The notes beneath the pieces are model-generated. The model saw only the letters and a list, made by a program, of their open reading frames with translations. It made no database searches and had not been told where the DNA came from. From assembly GCF_000248055.1 (NCBI RefSeq), contig NZ_BAFC01000120.1, forward strand, positions 1-64,000: a stretch of DNA of 64,000 bases, in the 5' to 3' direction. The stretch is from Gordonia sputi NBRC 100414 (lineage in GTDB: Bacteria > Actinomycetota > Actinomycetes > Mycobacteriales > Mycobacteriaceae). The translations under genes were made by a program, and so were the position numbers. This document shows, in pieces, positions 9,497 through 18,159 of the stretch; position 1 is the stretch's first letter; every line of letters starts with the position of its first letter.

Positions 9497-9671
9497 GGCC
9501 TCGCCCGAGCGGCGTCGTGATCTGGAGGGTTCGCGAGTTGTCGTTGGCACGGCATCAGGATGCTGCCGACACCCGACGTCGATCGACCGGAATAGATGCA
9601 GGCAGTGTGCGGTTTTTCCGAACACCATCCGATGCGTCACGCCTCCCGGCCCCAAGCGAGGAGTAGCAGTC

Positions 9672-10628
9672 ATGGAAATCCGACACGTACGGACCTTTCT
9701 CGCCGTCGCCGAGCATCGCACCGTCCTCGGCGCTGCGGCCGCCCTCGACCTGGCCCCCTCGTCGGTGTCGCAACAGATAAGGGCGCTCGAACGCGACCTC
9801 GGTGTGCAGCTCTATCACCGCTCGCCGAGCGGTATGCGCCTGACCGAAGCCGGACTGGTGCTGGCCGCCCAGGGCCCCGAGTTCCTCGACCGCTGGGCCA
9901 GACTCGGGCGTTCGGTCACCACTGCCGCCTCGGCGGCGCCCCTGCGTATCGCGAGCACCGAACACATGGTCGCCACGCAGATCCCAGGCATTCTGCGCGA
10001 GTTCGGCAACCGAGTCCCGGGCGGAACCGTCGCCGTGGACACCCTCATTGACCCGACGTGCGTCGTCGACGCGGTGGCGTCTGGGAGCGCCGACGTCGGA
10101 CTCGTACTCGATATGCATGACGACGCGGCCGACCGTTGGCTCCTGCCCGCGACGCAGCGTACGGACGTCTCCTACGCCGACCTGGTCCCCGTCACCACTG
10201 CAATCGCGATGGCATCCGGCCATTCGCTTGCTCGACACGAGCACCTCACCATCGCCGACCTTGTCGGCGAACACATCCTGAGCGGCCCACGACGATGCGC
10301 GACACACCTCGGCGTCGAGAACATGCTGCCCGAACCGATGGAACCCATGTCGAGCCTGGTTGTCGCCTTCAGTTGGGCTGCCAACGGCCTCGGGGTGGTG
10401 ATGGCCCCGAAGTTCGCCGTTGGCGCGACGTCGGCTGCCGGCCAGCTCGTCGCGGTAGATCTCGACATCGCGCCGCACACCTCCTGGATTCGAATGGTGT
10501 GGTCATCCGAGCGCCCGGTCGTCGGCGACTTTCGCGACCTGCTGTACGCGGCGAGCGTCGGGGTGAGCGGCGATACGACGCGCAGTGGCAAGGTCGGTCA
10601 ACCGGGTGAGATCGCCGCGGCGTCGTGA
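9672..10628 (+). CDS. LysR-family transcriptional regulator
   Basis: 318 aa. The N-terminal winged HTH covers about residues 1-60: IRHVRTFLAVAEHRTVLGAA, then SSVSQQIRALERDLGVQLYH and RLTEAGLVLAAQG. A periplasmic-binding-like effector domain follows. The ATG at 9672 follows GCGAGGAG; the longer upstream frame to 9402 is the reverse complement of the exporter. It is divergent from the DHA2-type exporter with a 175-bp shared intergenic region, the classical LysR arrangement, so it probably regulates that exporter and itself. Its ligand cannot be predicted. Confidence 0.92.
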   Translation: MEIRHVRTFLAVAEHRTVLGAAAALDLAPSSVSQQIRALERDLGVQLYHRSPSGMRLTEAGLVLAAQGPEFLDRWARLGRSVTTAASAAPLRIASTEHMVATQIPGILREFGNRVPGGTVAVDTLIDPTCVVDAVASGSADVGLVLDMHDDAADRWLLPATQRTDVSYADLVPVTTAIAMASGHSLARHEHLTIADLVGEHILSGPRRCATHLGVENMLPEPMEPMSSLVVAFSWAANGLGVVMAPKFAVGATSAAGQLVAVDLDIAPHTSWIRMVWSSERPVVGDFRDLLYAASVGVSGDTTRSGKVGQPGEIAAAS

Positions 10629-10653
10629 CCCACCTGCCGTCGACGGCTAGGCT
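10625..10653 (+). promoter_or_regulatory. Candidate promoter giving a leaderless mRNA
   Basis: GTGACC (10625-10630), 17-nt spacer, TAGGCT (10648-10653), then 6 nt to the GTG at 10660. This fits an actinobacterial TANNNT -10 with +1 at the start codon. No Shine-Dalgarno sequence is present. Confidence 0.5.
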
Positions 10654-10659
10654 GCTGCG

Positions 10660-11409
10660 GTGAATTGGGAACTGATCTCCTGCGGCCTACGCGGTCACGA
10701 GACCTACCGCCCCGACGAGCCCGGTCTCGCCGATCATCTGCACACCGAGACCAGCGCCGGCGACGCGTGGCGATGCCTGCGATGCGGCGATTACGCCCTC
10801 GGCTCACCTCGCAACAGCGGACCCGCCGACCATGCCCCGGAGGTTCCGCGTGGTCGGTTGCTGCGCGACCTCATCATCATGCGACTGCTCGCGGTCGAGC
10901 GCCTGATCCGCGGGATCTTTCTCGTCATCGCAGGCATATTCGTGATCGAGCTGCGCAACAGTCAACAGACACTGCACGAGAAGTTCGACGCCGAGATGCC
11001 GCTGCTCAAACCGATCGCCGACCAGATCGGCTGGAATATCGACGACTCCAAGGTCGTGCAGTGGATCGAAAAGGCGACCACCCTGTCGACCGCGACCATC
11101 GTGCTCGTCGGCTGCGCGCTGCTCGCCTACGGAATCAGCCAATTCGTCGAGGCGTACGGCCTGTGGTTCGCCAAACGCTGGGGCGAGTACTTCGCGGTGA
11201 TCGTCACCAGCATCTTCATCCCGCTCGAGGTGTATGAACTCGTCGAGAAGGCGACGGTGTTCAAGGTGCTCTTGCTCGCCGTCAACGTCGCTGCGGTCGT
11301 CTGGCTCATCTGGAGTAAGCGGCTGTTCGGCGTCCGCGGCGGCGAGGCCGCCTACCACGCCGAACACAGCGCCGAGAGCCTCCTCACCGTCGAGCGGGCG
11401 GCGGGCTGA
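10660..11409 (+). CDS. DUF2127 membrane protein with N-terminal Cys motif
   Basis: 249 aa, function unknown. Residues 1-50 form a small soluble region with a C-X2-C pair and an upstream Cys/His (CGLRGH ... CLRCGDY), reminiscent of a zinc ribbon. Four hydrophobic segments follow. The stretch KRWGEYFAVIVTSIFIPLEV (about residues 176-195) is the conserved signature of DUF2127 proteins. It appears monocistronic, starting 32 nt after the LysR gene from a probable leaderless promoter. No functional inference is made. Confidence 0.8.
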   Translation: MNWELISCGLRGHETYRPDEPGLADHLHTETSAGDAWRCLRCGDYALGSPRNSGPADHAPEVPRGRLLRDLIIMRLLAVERLIRGIFLVIAGIFVIELRNSQQTLHEKFDAEMPLLKPIADQIGWNIDDSKVVQWIEKATTLSTATIVLVGCALLAYGISQFVEAYGLWFAKRWGEYFAVIVTSIFIPLEVYELVEKATVFKVLLLAVNVAAVVWLIWSKRLFGVRGGEAAYHAEHSAESLLTVERAAG

Positions 11410-11473
11410 ACCAACAAGACATCGCCGCTGTCACGAGCCGCACCGCCGCCGCGCACCCGTCGGTCGCGGAAGC

Positions 11474-11479
11474 TATATT
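11474..11479 (+). promoter_or_regulatory. -10 element of the nuclease-ATPase operon (leaderless)
   Basis: TATATT ends 8 nt before the ATG at 11488, with no purine-rich ribosome site between. This spacing puts +1 at or next to the A of the start codon. The -35 position (about 11451-11456) is not consensus. Confidence 0.5.
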
Positions 11480-11487
11480 CACGTCCG

Positions 11488-12570
11488 ATGACTCACGCCG
11501 ACAGTGATACGCCACCGCCGGTCGGCCACGCGATCCGTCCCGGACGGGTCGTCCGCCTCGCGGACGTGTACGGCCCGGCAATCGACGACCTCGCTGACGC
11601 CGTAGCACCGGAACTGCCGGTGATCTTGGACTACCGCGGCCCCGATGAACGGAGCGCACGGCAGGTCGCCACCGAGATCCTCGAGGCACTCGAATCGGCG
11701 CTGATCACGTTGTTCCCGGCCTGGCTACCTGGCAGGTCATCCAATGAGCGACTCGACGTCGACGACGCAGAGACGCTGGCCCGGCAGTTGTGCGCCGACG
11801 TCGGCCTGTCAACTGCCGTGGTCGTACCGCTCGCGCGGGCGGGCGCCGCGAACGAACGCACGACGCCATCCGCAATTCCTGAACAACGCGCGGCCGTGCT
11901 CGTCGCTTTGCTACGCCACTTCTACGGTCGGCCCGAGGTGGTGCTCGCCGTGCGAGCAAGTAGCGCGCTCCCCGATGATGCGCAGCGCACCGCGGCGTCG
12001 GCATGTGCGTGGCTCGCGGAGCATGCCAACATGACCGTCTGGCTCACCGCCGACGCGTTGCCCGAGGTGCGCCGAGTACCTGTGCTGCGCCTCGGGGTCG
12101 CCTCATCAACCGCCCCCGTCCCGACCGACCCGCTGCGACCGACTCTGATCGTCTCCCGACCGACGGGCGCTCCCGCCCCACACAGCGCCGCAGAGCAGGC
12201 GCTCGAATACACACTGGCCCAACATGATTGGGCAGCCGGACGTCTCTGGAATCGCTGCCCCACCGACCTCGCCGCATTGTCGGGAGTCGCGATAGTCGAC
12301 GTCCTGTGGCCGGATGCGCGAGTCATCGTAGAAGTCGACGGCCCCGACCATCGTCGAGCCGACAAGTACGCCCGTGACCGCCGCCGCGACAATATGCTGC
12401 AGCGGCACGGCTACGTGGTACTCCGCTACACCAACGAACAGGTTCTCGGCGACACGTCGTCAGTCGTCGCGGAACTGCGCGAAGTTCTCGCCCATCACCA
12501 TCCGACCCCCAGCTCGCCTACTGCGCCTGGACCTGATCTGAAGGAGTCACAGTGGACCACCCGAAGCTGA
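11488..12570 (+). CDS. Putative PD-(D/E)XK endonuclease with DUF559/Vsr-like C-terminal domain
   Basis: 360 aa. The N-terminal 230 residues are not recognised; they contain an alpha/beta-looking region (VVLAVRASSAL ... MTVWLTADALPEV). The C-terminal domain (about 235-350) matches the restriction-endonuclease-like fold of DUF559/Vsr-type proteins. It has an N-terminal Glu (AEQALEYTL), Asp271 (IVDVLWPD), Glu282 in IVEVDGPDHR and the downstream RDRRRDNMLQRHGYVVLRYT. The putative metal-binding Asp and Glu are present, so it may be active. It is the first gene of a three-gene operon, probably translated from a leaderless mRNA, and overlaps the next gene by 19 bp. Likely role, inferred: effector nuclease of a defence or DNA-processing complex with the ATPase two genes downstream. 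Confidence 0.7.
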   Translation: MTHADSDTPPPVGHAIRPGRVVRLADVYGPAIDDLADAVAPELPVILDYRGPDERSARQVATEILEALESALITLFPAWLPGRSSNERLDVDDAETLARQLCADVGLSTAVVVPLARAGAANERTTPSAIPEQRAAVLVALLRHFYGRPEVVLAVRASSALPDDAQRTAASACAWLAEHANMTVWLTADALPEVRRVPVLRLGVASSTAPVPTDPLRPTLIVSRPTGAPAPHSAAEQALEYTLAQHDWAAGRLWNRCPTDLAALSGVAIVDVLWPDARVIVEVDGPDHRRADKYARDRRRDNMLQRHGYVVLRYTNEQVLGDTSSVVAELREVLAHHHPTPSSPTAPGPDLKESQWTTRS

Positions 12571-13205
12571 CACCGAGCCAAAGCGCGGTGCTCTTCGTCC
12601 TCATGGCGGAGTCCACGGAGTTGTCGACTCCTCGCCTACGCGAGCTGGGCCCCAACCTCGACAAGCCTGGACGACAGAAGTTGACCGAACACGGCCTGAT
12701 CGAGTCGCGCAAAGGCGAGCGCAATGCGCTCTACCACTCGCTCACCGACCGCGGATGGGCTTGGTGTGCAGACGAATTGCGTGCAGGGCCGCCGGACCGC
12801 TCGTTGCCCCCGATCCGCGCGCTGTATGCCGTCCTCAACGCAATCGGGCGTCATCTCGACGCCGAAGACTTCCGACTGTACGAAGTCTTCGGCCGTCCGC
12901 GCGCCGTCGTCGAGGCCGCGCCGCCCGCGTCGTCGAAGGCCGTGAACATCGGCGCCCGCATCATCGCCACATACGAGTCGTTAGCTCATCAGCGCGGAGC
13001 GCTCGTCGACGTCGCGGCGCTTCGTTCATCGCTACCTGACATCGACCGCTCCGAGTTCAACGCCGCGATCCTCGAATTGCAGGACCGCCCGGGTGTCAGT
13101 CTGATCCCTCAGGACGACCGGGCCCGTCTCAGCGAGACCGACCGAGCTGCGGCCGTTGTGGTCGGCACACAACCGTGCCACCTGTTCGCAGTCGAGGAGG
13201 ACTGA
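12552..13205 (+). CDS. Winged-helix-like protein of the nuclease-ATPase operon
   Basis: 217 aa, no named family recognised. Residues 1-75 look like a winged helix-turn-helix of the MarR/PadR kind: LTPSQSAVLFVLMAESTELS, then a helix ending in KLTEHGLIESRKGERN and a beta wing YHSLTDRGWAWC. The rest is alpha-helical and unassigned. The GTG start at 12552 has AAGGAG at 12541-12546 and lies inside the end of the nuclease gene. The stop TGA shares its last base with the ATG of the ATPase gene (TGATG at 13203-13207). Such tight coupling suggests a stoichiometric partner or DNA-binding adaptor rather than an independent regulator; this is inference. Confidence 0.65.
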   Translation: MDHPKLTPSQSAVLFVLMAESTELSTPRLRELGPNLDKPGRQKLTEHGLIESRKGERNALYHSLTDRGWAWCADELRAGPPDRSLPPIRALYAVLNAIGRHLDAEDFRLYEVFGRPRAVVEAAPPASSKAVNIGARIIATYESLAHQRGALVDVAALRSSLPDIDRSEFNAAILELQDRPGVSLIPQDDRARLSETDRAAAVVVGTQPCHLFAVEED

Positions 13206-16200
13206 TGGACAACGACATTCGCGAGGCACTCGAGTCGATCCGACTCGACTGGGCCGACACCCTCGACGACGTGTGGGGCACGTCGGGCACCTACCACGTC
13301 GCCGGCTTGCACGAGCAGGTCGCCGACGAGACGATGCGCAGCTTCGCCGACGCTGCGCGGTCGGAGTCAGCCAGCCCCATCGGCGTGGTGATCCGCGGCG
13401 TAGCGGGCTCGGGCAAGACGCACCTTCTCGGACAGATCCGTCAGCGCGTGCAGGAGCGGGGCGGCTACTTCTTCTTGGTGAGATTGCTCGACGGCAGCGA
13501 CTTCTGGAAGTCGGTCACGGTCGCGGTGCTCGAGAGTCTCAATCGCCCCAGCCCGACACATCCGACCCAGCTCGCACAACTTCTCGACCGCCTTGCCCTT
13601 GAAGCCGACGTGTCGGAGTCGACGCGTGCAGCAGTCGTCGGTGAGGCGACGCTCACCGTTTCTGCACTCGAAGAGTTCGTGGCGGGCGTGTATCGAAACC
13701 ACCCCCATCGCCGACGGTCGCAGCACATCTTGCGCGCGCTGGTACTGACAGCGTCACAGGACTACGACGCCAGAGACCTCGGCGAGGCGTTTCTACACCT
13801 AGACGTCGACGACGCAGACGAGTTGGCCGAGTGGGGTATCCGCAACGCGACGCTCGGCTACCAAGAGATGGTCCAAAATATCTCCCGCATCGTCGCGTTC
13901 GATGCCGCAGCAGTACTGGGCGTCGACCAGATCGACACGCTCATCGAAGCGGGATGGTCGGCCGCCGCGGACGAGAACTCAGTGGTCAATCAGGTGGCTC
14001 ACGGTTTGATGGCGTTGCGCGAGAACATGAGTCGGACGGCAACCGTTGTCTCGTGCATCACGGCGGCCTGGGAACATCTGGAGAGTAGGGTGATGCGCTC
14101 CGCAGTCGAGCGCTTCCGAAAGCCACCAATGCTGCAGCGGCCGCCGTCGGATGACTTCGCGCGCGAGCTCCTCGCCAAACGTTTCGCACCCGGCTTCGCC
14201 CAGATCGACTTCACGCCACCCCAACCACATTGGCCTGTCGACGACGTAGCGCTCGCCGATGCACAGCGATACACCCCGCGCGAACTCATGATGGCCGTCG
14301 ACCGGCAGGTTGCGGCGATGCTGCGCAGCGGCACGTTCACATCGATCACGACGTTGAACGACACCCACACGCCGACACGCCCGGCCAGCGACAACGCTCG
14401 TGAACAGTCGAACGACGTCCCCTCCGTGAGCGAATCGCATTCGGCGACAACAGATGTCGACGCAATCGAAAAGCGGTATCGTGAGTTGATCGAGCAAGCC
14501 AACCCCGCCGCCGCCCTTGACCACGCCACAGAGGATGTCGTCGTCCCCGATTTGCTGCAGGCCGGACTCGGCGCGTGGATCGAAGCCCTCCCCAGCGGGG
14601 CCGGCAACTTGCATCAGGACCCCAAGCCTGGCGCAAAAGCCTTGCTGCACGGGCGAATCAGTCATGTCATCGACGCCGCGACAGAGTCCGAAGAATCGTG
14701 GAGCTTCCGCGCGCTTGCCGCCACACACCCCCGCGCGGTCCAGTCCCGCCTCACCAACGCCAACATCGCCTCGGGACTCAGCCTCGGCGAGGTCGAGCGC
14801 ACCCTGGTGGTGCTCAGGCGCCAGCCGTGGCCCACCGGACCCAAAACCGCACAGTTGGTCGACGAACTGCATCGTCGTGGCGGTCGAGCGATCGCCTGGA
14901 CAGACGACGACATCCGACGACTCATGGCATTGGCGCAGTTGCGTTCCGAGCGACCAGCGCAGTTGCACGACTGGATCGTCGATCGTGCACCGGCAGCCGA
15001 GATCGGCTTTCTTGCAGAGGTTCTCGCACCCGGTTTGACCAAGGCCCTCGCCACGGAAGTCGATACGCCGCAGGTGAAGACGCCGCAGAGTGCATCATCG
15101 GGAGCCCACGCAGCCGAGCCCGACGCCGCTTCCTCCGCGGTAACGATCACGCCTGACGAGGCGAGTCCTGTTGCCGCCGAGTCCCGTTCGTCCGGTGAAC
15201 CACACGCAGTCGACGTGCTGCCGATCGGTGTTCGATCAGTCGACGGCGAACCTGTTGAGGCGCCGCTGGAATCGCTCCGCAAGCACGCCGCCATCTTCGC
15301 GGGTTCCGGCTCCGGGAAGACCGTTCTCATTCGACGCATCGTCGAAGAGGCAGCCCTGCAAGGTGTTTCGTCGATAGTCCTGGACATCAACAACGACCTC
15401 GCACGACTCGGGATGCCCTGGCCTGAAGGCACGCGAGAATGGAGTCCAACCGACCGCGCCGCGGCCGACCGCTATTTCGCCGACACAGAGGTTGTTGTGT
15501 TCACCCCCGGACGGCGCTCCGGTCGACCGTTGAGCTTTCGTCCGCTGCCCGAGTTCGCCTCGCTGGAAGCCGATACCGACGAGTTCTTCGCAGCCGTCGA
15601 CTCTGCCGTCGGCGCGCTCCTCCCCAAGGCGCGCCCCACCGAACGCGGCGCGCGCGCATCACGCTACGAGGCGGTGTTGCGACAGGCGATGGTGTACTTC
15701 GGTCGTCGCGGCGGTGGAAGTCTGCCGTCCTTCGTCGCCTTGCTGTCCGAACTACCCGACGGGGTGAGCACCCTCGCCGACGCACCTCGCCTCGCGATCG
15801 ATCTGGCCGAGAATCTGAAAGCGTCGATGGCCAACGACCCCTTGTTGGACGAAGCCGCGACGCCCGCCGACCCGGGTGTGCTGCTCACCCCATCGCCGGG
15901 CTATCGCGCTCGCGTGTCGGTCATCAACCTCGCGGGACTCGGAAGCGAGTCGCGCGTCGCGAACTTCGTCGGACAACTGCAAATGTCATTGTTCGCCTGG
16001 ATCAAGAAGCACCCTGCCTCAGATCGGCCGCTCGGCGGCATCTTGGTGATGGATGAGGCGCAGAACTACGCACCATCGCAGCGCGTCACGACCGCAACGG
16101 AGAGCACGTTGGCACTGGCTTCGCAGGCGCGCAAGTACGGGTTGGGGTTGATCTTCGCGACACAGGCCCCGAAGGGAATCCACGGCCGCGTGAGCGGCAA

Positions 16201-16444
16201 CGCGTCAACTCAGCTCTTCGGAAGACTGCACCACCCGAACCAGATCGAAGCTGCCAAGGAGTTGGCAAACAGCAAGGGAAGTCCGATCCCCGACGTCGGC
16301 CGACTATCGACCGGAACGTTCTACACCGCGGTCGACGGCGGCCGTTTCGTCAAAGTCGACACCCCGCTGTGTCTGAGTTACCACCCGAAGAGTCCGCCCA
16401 CCGAGGACGAGGTGATCGCCATCGCGCGAGCGTCACTGGACTAG
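13205..16444 (+). CDS. Large double ATPase: N-terminal AAA+/STAND-like module fused to C-terminal HerA/FtsK-like translocase
   Basis: 1079 aa with two complete nucleotide-binding modules. Module 1 has Walker A VAGSGKTH near residue 65 and Walker B-like AAAVLGVDQIDTL near 237. A low-complexity Thr/Ser/Glu linker (about 380-420), an alpha-helical middle and a second Ala/Ser/Thr linker (about 620-670) follow. Module 2 has Walker A FAGSGSGKTV near residue 699, Walker B GGILVMDEAQNY near 944 and the HerA/VirB4-type sensor GLGLIFATQAPKGI near 980-990, ending in a HerA-like segment (GRLHHPNQIEAAKEL). The ATG start follows GAGGAGG at 13194-13200 and is coupled to the gene before. HerA-family motors work with nucleases in DNA-end processing and in several phage-defence systems, so this is probably the motor of an antiviral or DNA-restricting complex. 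It is much larger than ordinary HerA because of the fused N-terminal ATPase. Confidence 0.75.
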   Translation: MDNDIREALESIRLDWADTLDDVWGTSGTYHVAGLHEQVADETMRSFADAARSESASPIGVVIRGVAGSGKTHLLGQIRQRVQERGGYFFLVRLLDGSDFWKSVTVAVLESLNRPSPTHPTQLAQLLDRLALEADVSESTRAAVVGEATLTVSALEEFVAGVYRNHPHRRRSQHILRALVLTASQDYDARDLGEAFLHLDVDDADELAEWGIRNATLGYQEMVQNISRIVAFDAAAVLGVDQIDTLIEAGWSAAADENSVVNQVAHGLMALRENMSRTATVVSCITAAWEHLESRVMRSAVERFRKPPMLQRPPSDDFARELLAKRFAPGFAQIDFTPPQPHWPVDDVALADAQRYTPRELMMAVDRQVAAMLRSGTFTSITTLNDTHTPTRPASDNAREQSNDVPSVSESHSATTDVDAIEKRYRELIEQANPAAALDHATEDVVVPDLLQAGLGAWIEALPSGAGNLHQDPKPGAKALLHGRISHVIDAATESEESWSFRALAATHPRAVQSRLTNANIASGLSLGEVERTLVVLRRQPWPTGPKTAQLVDELHRRGGRAIAWTDDDIRRLMALAQLRSERPAQLHDWIVDRAPAAEIGFLAEVLAPGLTKALATEVDTPQVKTPQSASSGAHAAEPDAASSAVTITPDEASPVAAESRSSGEPHAVDVLPIGVRSVDGEPVEAPLESLRKHAAIFAGSGSGKTVLIRRIVEEAALQGVSSIVLDINNDLARLGMPWPEGTREWSPTDRAAADRYFADTEVVVFTPGRRSGRPLSFRPLPEFASLEADTDEFFAAVDSAVGALLPKARPTERGARASRYEAVLRQAMVYFGRRGGGSLPSFVALLSELPDGVSTLADAPRLAIDLAENLKASMANDPLLDEAATPADPGVLLTPSPGYRARVSVINLAGLGSESRVANFVGQLQMSLFAWIKKHPASDRPLGGILVMDEAQNYAPSQRVTTATESTLALASQARKYGLGLIFATQAPKGIHGRVSGNASTQLFGRLHHPNQIEAAKELANSKGSPIPDVGRLSTGTFYTAVDGGRFVKVDTPLCLSYHPKSPPTEDEVIAIARASLD

Positions 16445-16527
16445 GACCTCACGAGGATCTGCCGAGTCCGCGGTGGCGCGGCCCTCCAATGCCACCCACC
16501 ACCGCGCGCGGCGTGCAATCGTGAGAC

Positions 16528-16857
16528 ATGGACACCACGCGACTCCCAGCCCTCGTCGACGAACTCATCGCCACGGCGCGCGACGCGCACAGTCGCCGCG
16601 CCGGGCACACGCTGCACGGCAACTCCGCCCGGCATCTGCGTCAAACCGTCATCGCATTGGCGGCCTCCACCGAACTCGGCGAGCACCAGAGTCCCGGCGA
16701 AGCGACGCTTCAGGTGCTCCGCGGCGACGTGACGCTCACCGCGGGCGACGACGAGTGGCACGGCGTGGCCGGTGACCTCATCACCATTCCCGACGCCCGA
16801 CACAATCTCCGCGCCAACGAGGACTCTGCGGTACTTCTCACCGTGCTGGCGAACTAG
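16528..16857 (+). CDS. Small cupin-domain protein
   Basis: 109 aa single-domain cupin. The conserved beta-barrel elements are QVLRGDVTLTAGDDEWHGVAGDLITIPDARHNLRA, with the second-motif His in DARHN and a weak first motif (GEHQSPGEATLQVLRG). Proteins of this size and pattern occur widely in actinobacteria with no fixed function. No ribosome site is visible before the ATG. The 3' end overlaps the convergent TDT transporter gene by 20 bp. It lies 83 nt after the HerA-like gene on the same strand but seems functionally unrelated. Confidence 0.75.
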   Translation: MDTTRLPALVDELIATARDAHSRRAGHTLHGNSARHLRQTVIALAASTELGEHQSPGEATLQVLRGDVTLTAGDDEWHGVAGDLITIPDARHNLRANEDSAVLLTVLAN

Positions 16858-17995
16858 TCTCCGAACGTCGTGTCGACAGCCATCGCCACCACCATCGCAG
16901 CATCCCGACGAAGACGATCACCCAGATCAGCAGCGCCAGCCACGCCTCCCAGGTACCCATGGTCTTGATCCACGGAACCTGCCAGGCGATTCCCAACTGT
17001 CTGCTCGCCACCCCCCACATGCCGATGGGGAACACGATCGACCACAACGCGGTGCGAAATCCCGAATGCGTACCCGGCCTACGCGCGTGCCAGATCATCA
17101 GCACGATCAACAGGGGAATCAGCCACGTGCCGAAGATCCAGGCCATCAGACACAACGTCCCGACCACATCGTGCGTGACGAGTCGTTGCGCCGAGCCCGT
17201 CCCTATGACCTCGGCCCCCGCGAGCACGGAGATCGCGCCGGCGCCCATGAGCACCCAGTACGGCGCCACTTCGTCGTCGTGTGAGAGTCCGACGATGATC
17301 AACCGTGCGACGACCAACACAGCCATCACGATCAGGATCAGCACGCCGATCCCCCACCACAACGCAGCGACCTCGGCGTACCACTTGACCCGCTTGGCCG
17401 CGGCCAGCGCGCCGAAGGCAACCGCGACCGCCTGTGTCCCGACCACCATCAGAAACCAGGTGCCGTTGACGTGTGTCCACGGCAACGGGGTCGTCGGCGC
17501 CGGGGGATGCTCCCGTGACTGTGCGGCGCTGAAGAACGCGGCGATCACCGCCGTGTAGCCGAGTATCACCCACGACACGAGCGCGACGACAGCACATGTG
17601 ACTGCGGCCCAGGTACTTCCCGCCGCCAACGCTCTCGCCGCGAGCACCCCACTCGCCGCAGTGAAGGCCAACACGGTGAACCCGTCGTTCGCGATCTCAC
17701 GCCGCACCTCGTCGACCACGCCTGCACCAGTGAACCAACCGGCAATGGTGAACACGATCAACGCGACATATCCGACGACTGCCGCAAAGAAGAGAATCGC
17801 CGAAATGAGATCGGCCAGATCCGAGTATGTGCCACTACCGAGTGTCGCCGCATTGTGGATTGCTGTCGACACAATGCCGGTCGCCATGACGAAAGTGAAC
17901 TGCCCAAGGCTCGCATGCGGCACGCGTCGTCGAAGCCGGGTGGGCGAATCGGGCGATACCGCACGCGAAACGTTCACACTGACCGACCCTTTCAC
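16838..17995 (-). CDS. TDT-family (TehA/Mae1/SLAC1-like) membrane transporter
   Basis: 385 aa with about ten hydrophobic segments. It begins with the family-like LGQFTFVMATGIVSTAIHN (about residues 30-48), which matches the FxxVMATGI entry motif of tellurite-resistance/dicarboxylate transporters. Family members move C4-dicarboxylates, sulfite or anions. The GTG start at 17993-17995 has only a weak ribosome site. It is divergent from narGHJI across a 164-bp region, an arrangement that suggests a link with nitrate respiration, perhaps anion movement. No narK-type nitrate porter is visible in the window. Substrate unknown. Confidence 0.8.
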   Translation of the reverse strand: MKGSVSVNVSRAVSPDSPTRLRRRVPHASLGQFTFVMATGIVSTAIHNAATLGSGTYSDLADLISAILFFAAVVGYVALIVFTIAGWFTGAGVVDEVRREIANDGFTVLAFTAASGVLAARALAAGSTWAAVTCAVVALVSWVILGYTAVIAAFFSAAQSREHPPAPTTPLPWTHVNGTWFLMVVGTQAVAVAFGALAAAKRVKWYAEVAALWWGIGVLILIVMAVLVVARLIIVGLSHDDEVAPYWVLMGAGAISVLAGAEVIGTGSAQRLVTHDVVGTLCLMAWIFGTWLIPLLIVLMIWHARRPGTHSGFRTALWSIVFPIGMWGVASRQLGIAWQVPWIKTMGTWEAWLALLIWVIVFVGMLRWWWRWLSTRRSETSSPAR

Positions 17996-17996
17996 G

Positions 17997-18007
17997 TTGT
18001 GTCACAA
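17997..18007. promoter_or_regulatory. Perfect 5-1-5 palindrome between the TDT gene and narG
   Basis: TTGTG-T-CACAA, directly next to the TDT GTG start, in the only intergenic region between the transporter and narG. It could be an operator shared by both genes. It is not a match to the canonical FNR or CRP spacing. Confidence 0.3.
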
Positions 18008-18147
18008 GGACCTACACATTGCGAATGTCTATACCCAATCGAAACACGCGGAGCACTCGGCGATAACGTCCGGCCGGGCGTCGACGCCTCCGCCGAGCCG
18101 CCTCGGATCTGCGACGACGAAACCGCACACCCCGAGCATTTCATCCG

Positions 18148-18153
18148 TATGGT
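18148..18153 (+). promoter_or_regulatory. Candidate narG -10 element (leaderless)
   Basis: TATGGT stands 6 nt before the narG ATG (18160), and no Shine-Dalgarno sequence is present. This matches the TANNNT-N6-start pattern seen also at 10648-10660. No consensus -35 is visible at 16-18 nt, as might be expected for an activator-dependent promoter. Confidence 0.4.
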
Positions 18154-18159
18154 GAATTC

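Noticed and set aside
9497..9721. Upstream extension of the MFS gene into the LysR gene
   Set aside because: It would remove the divergent promoter region, and the added residues do not resemble an exporter N-terminus.
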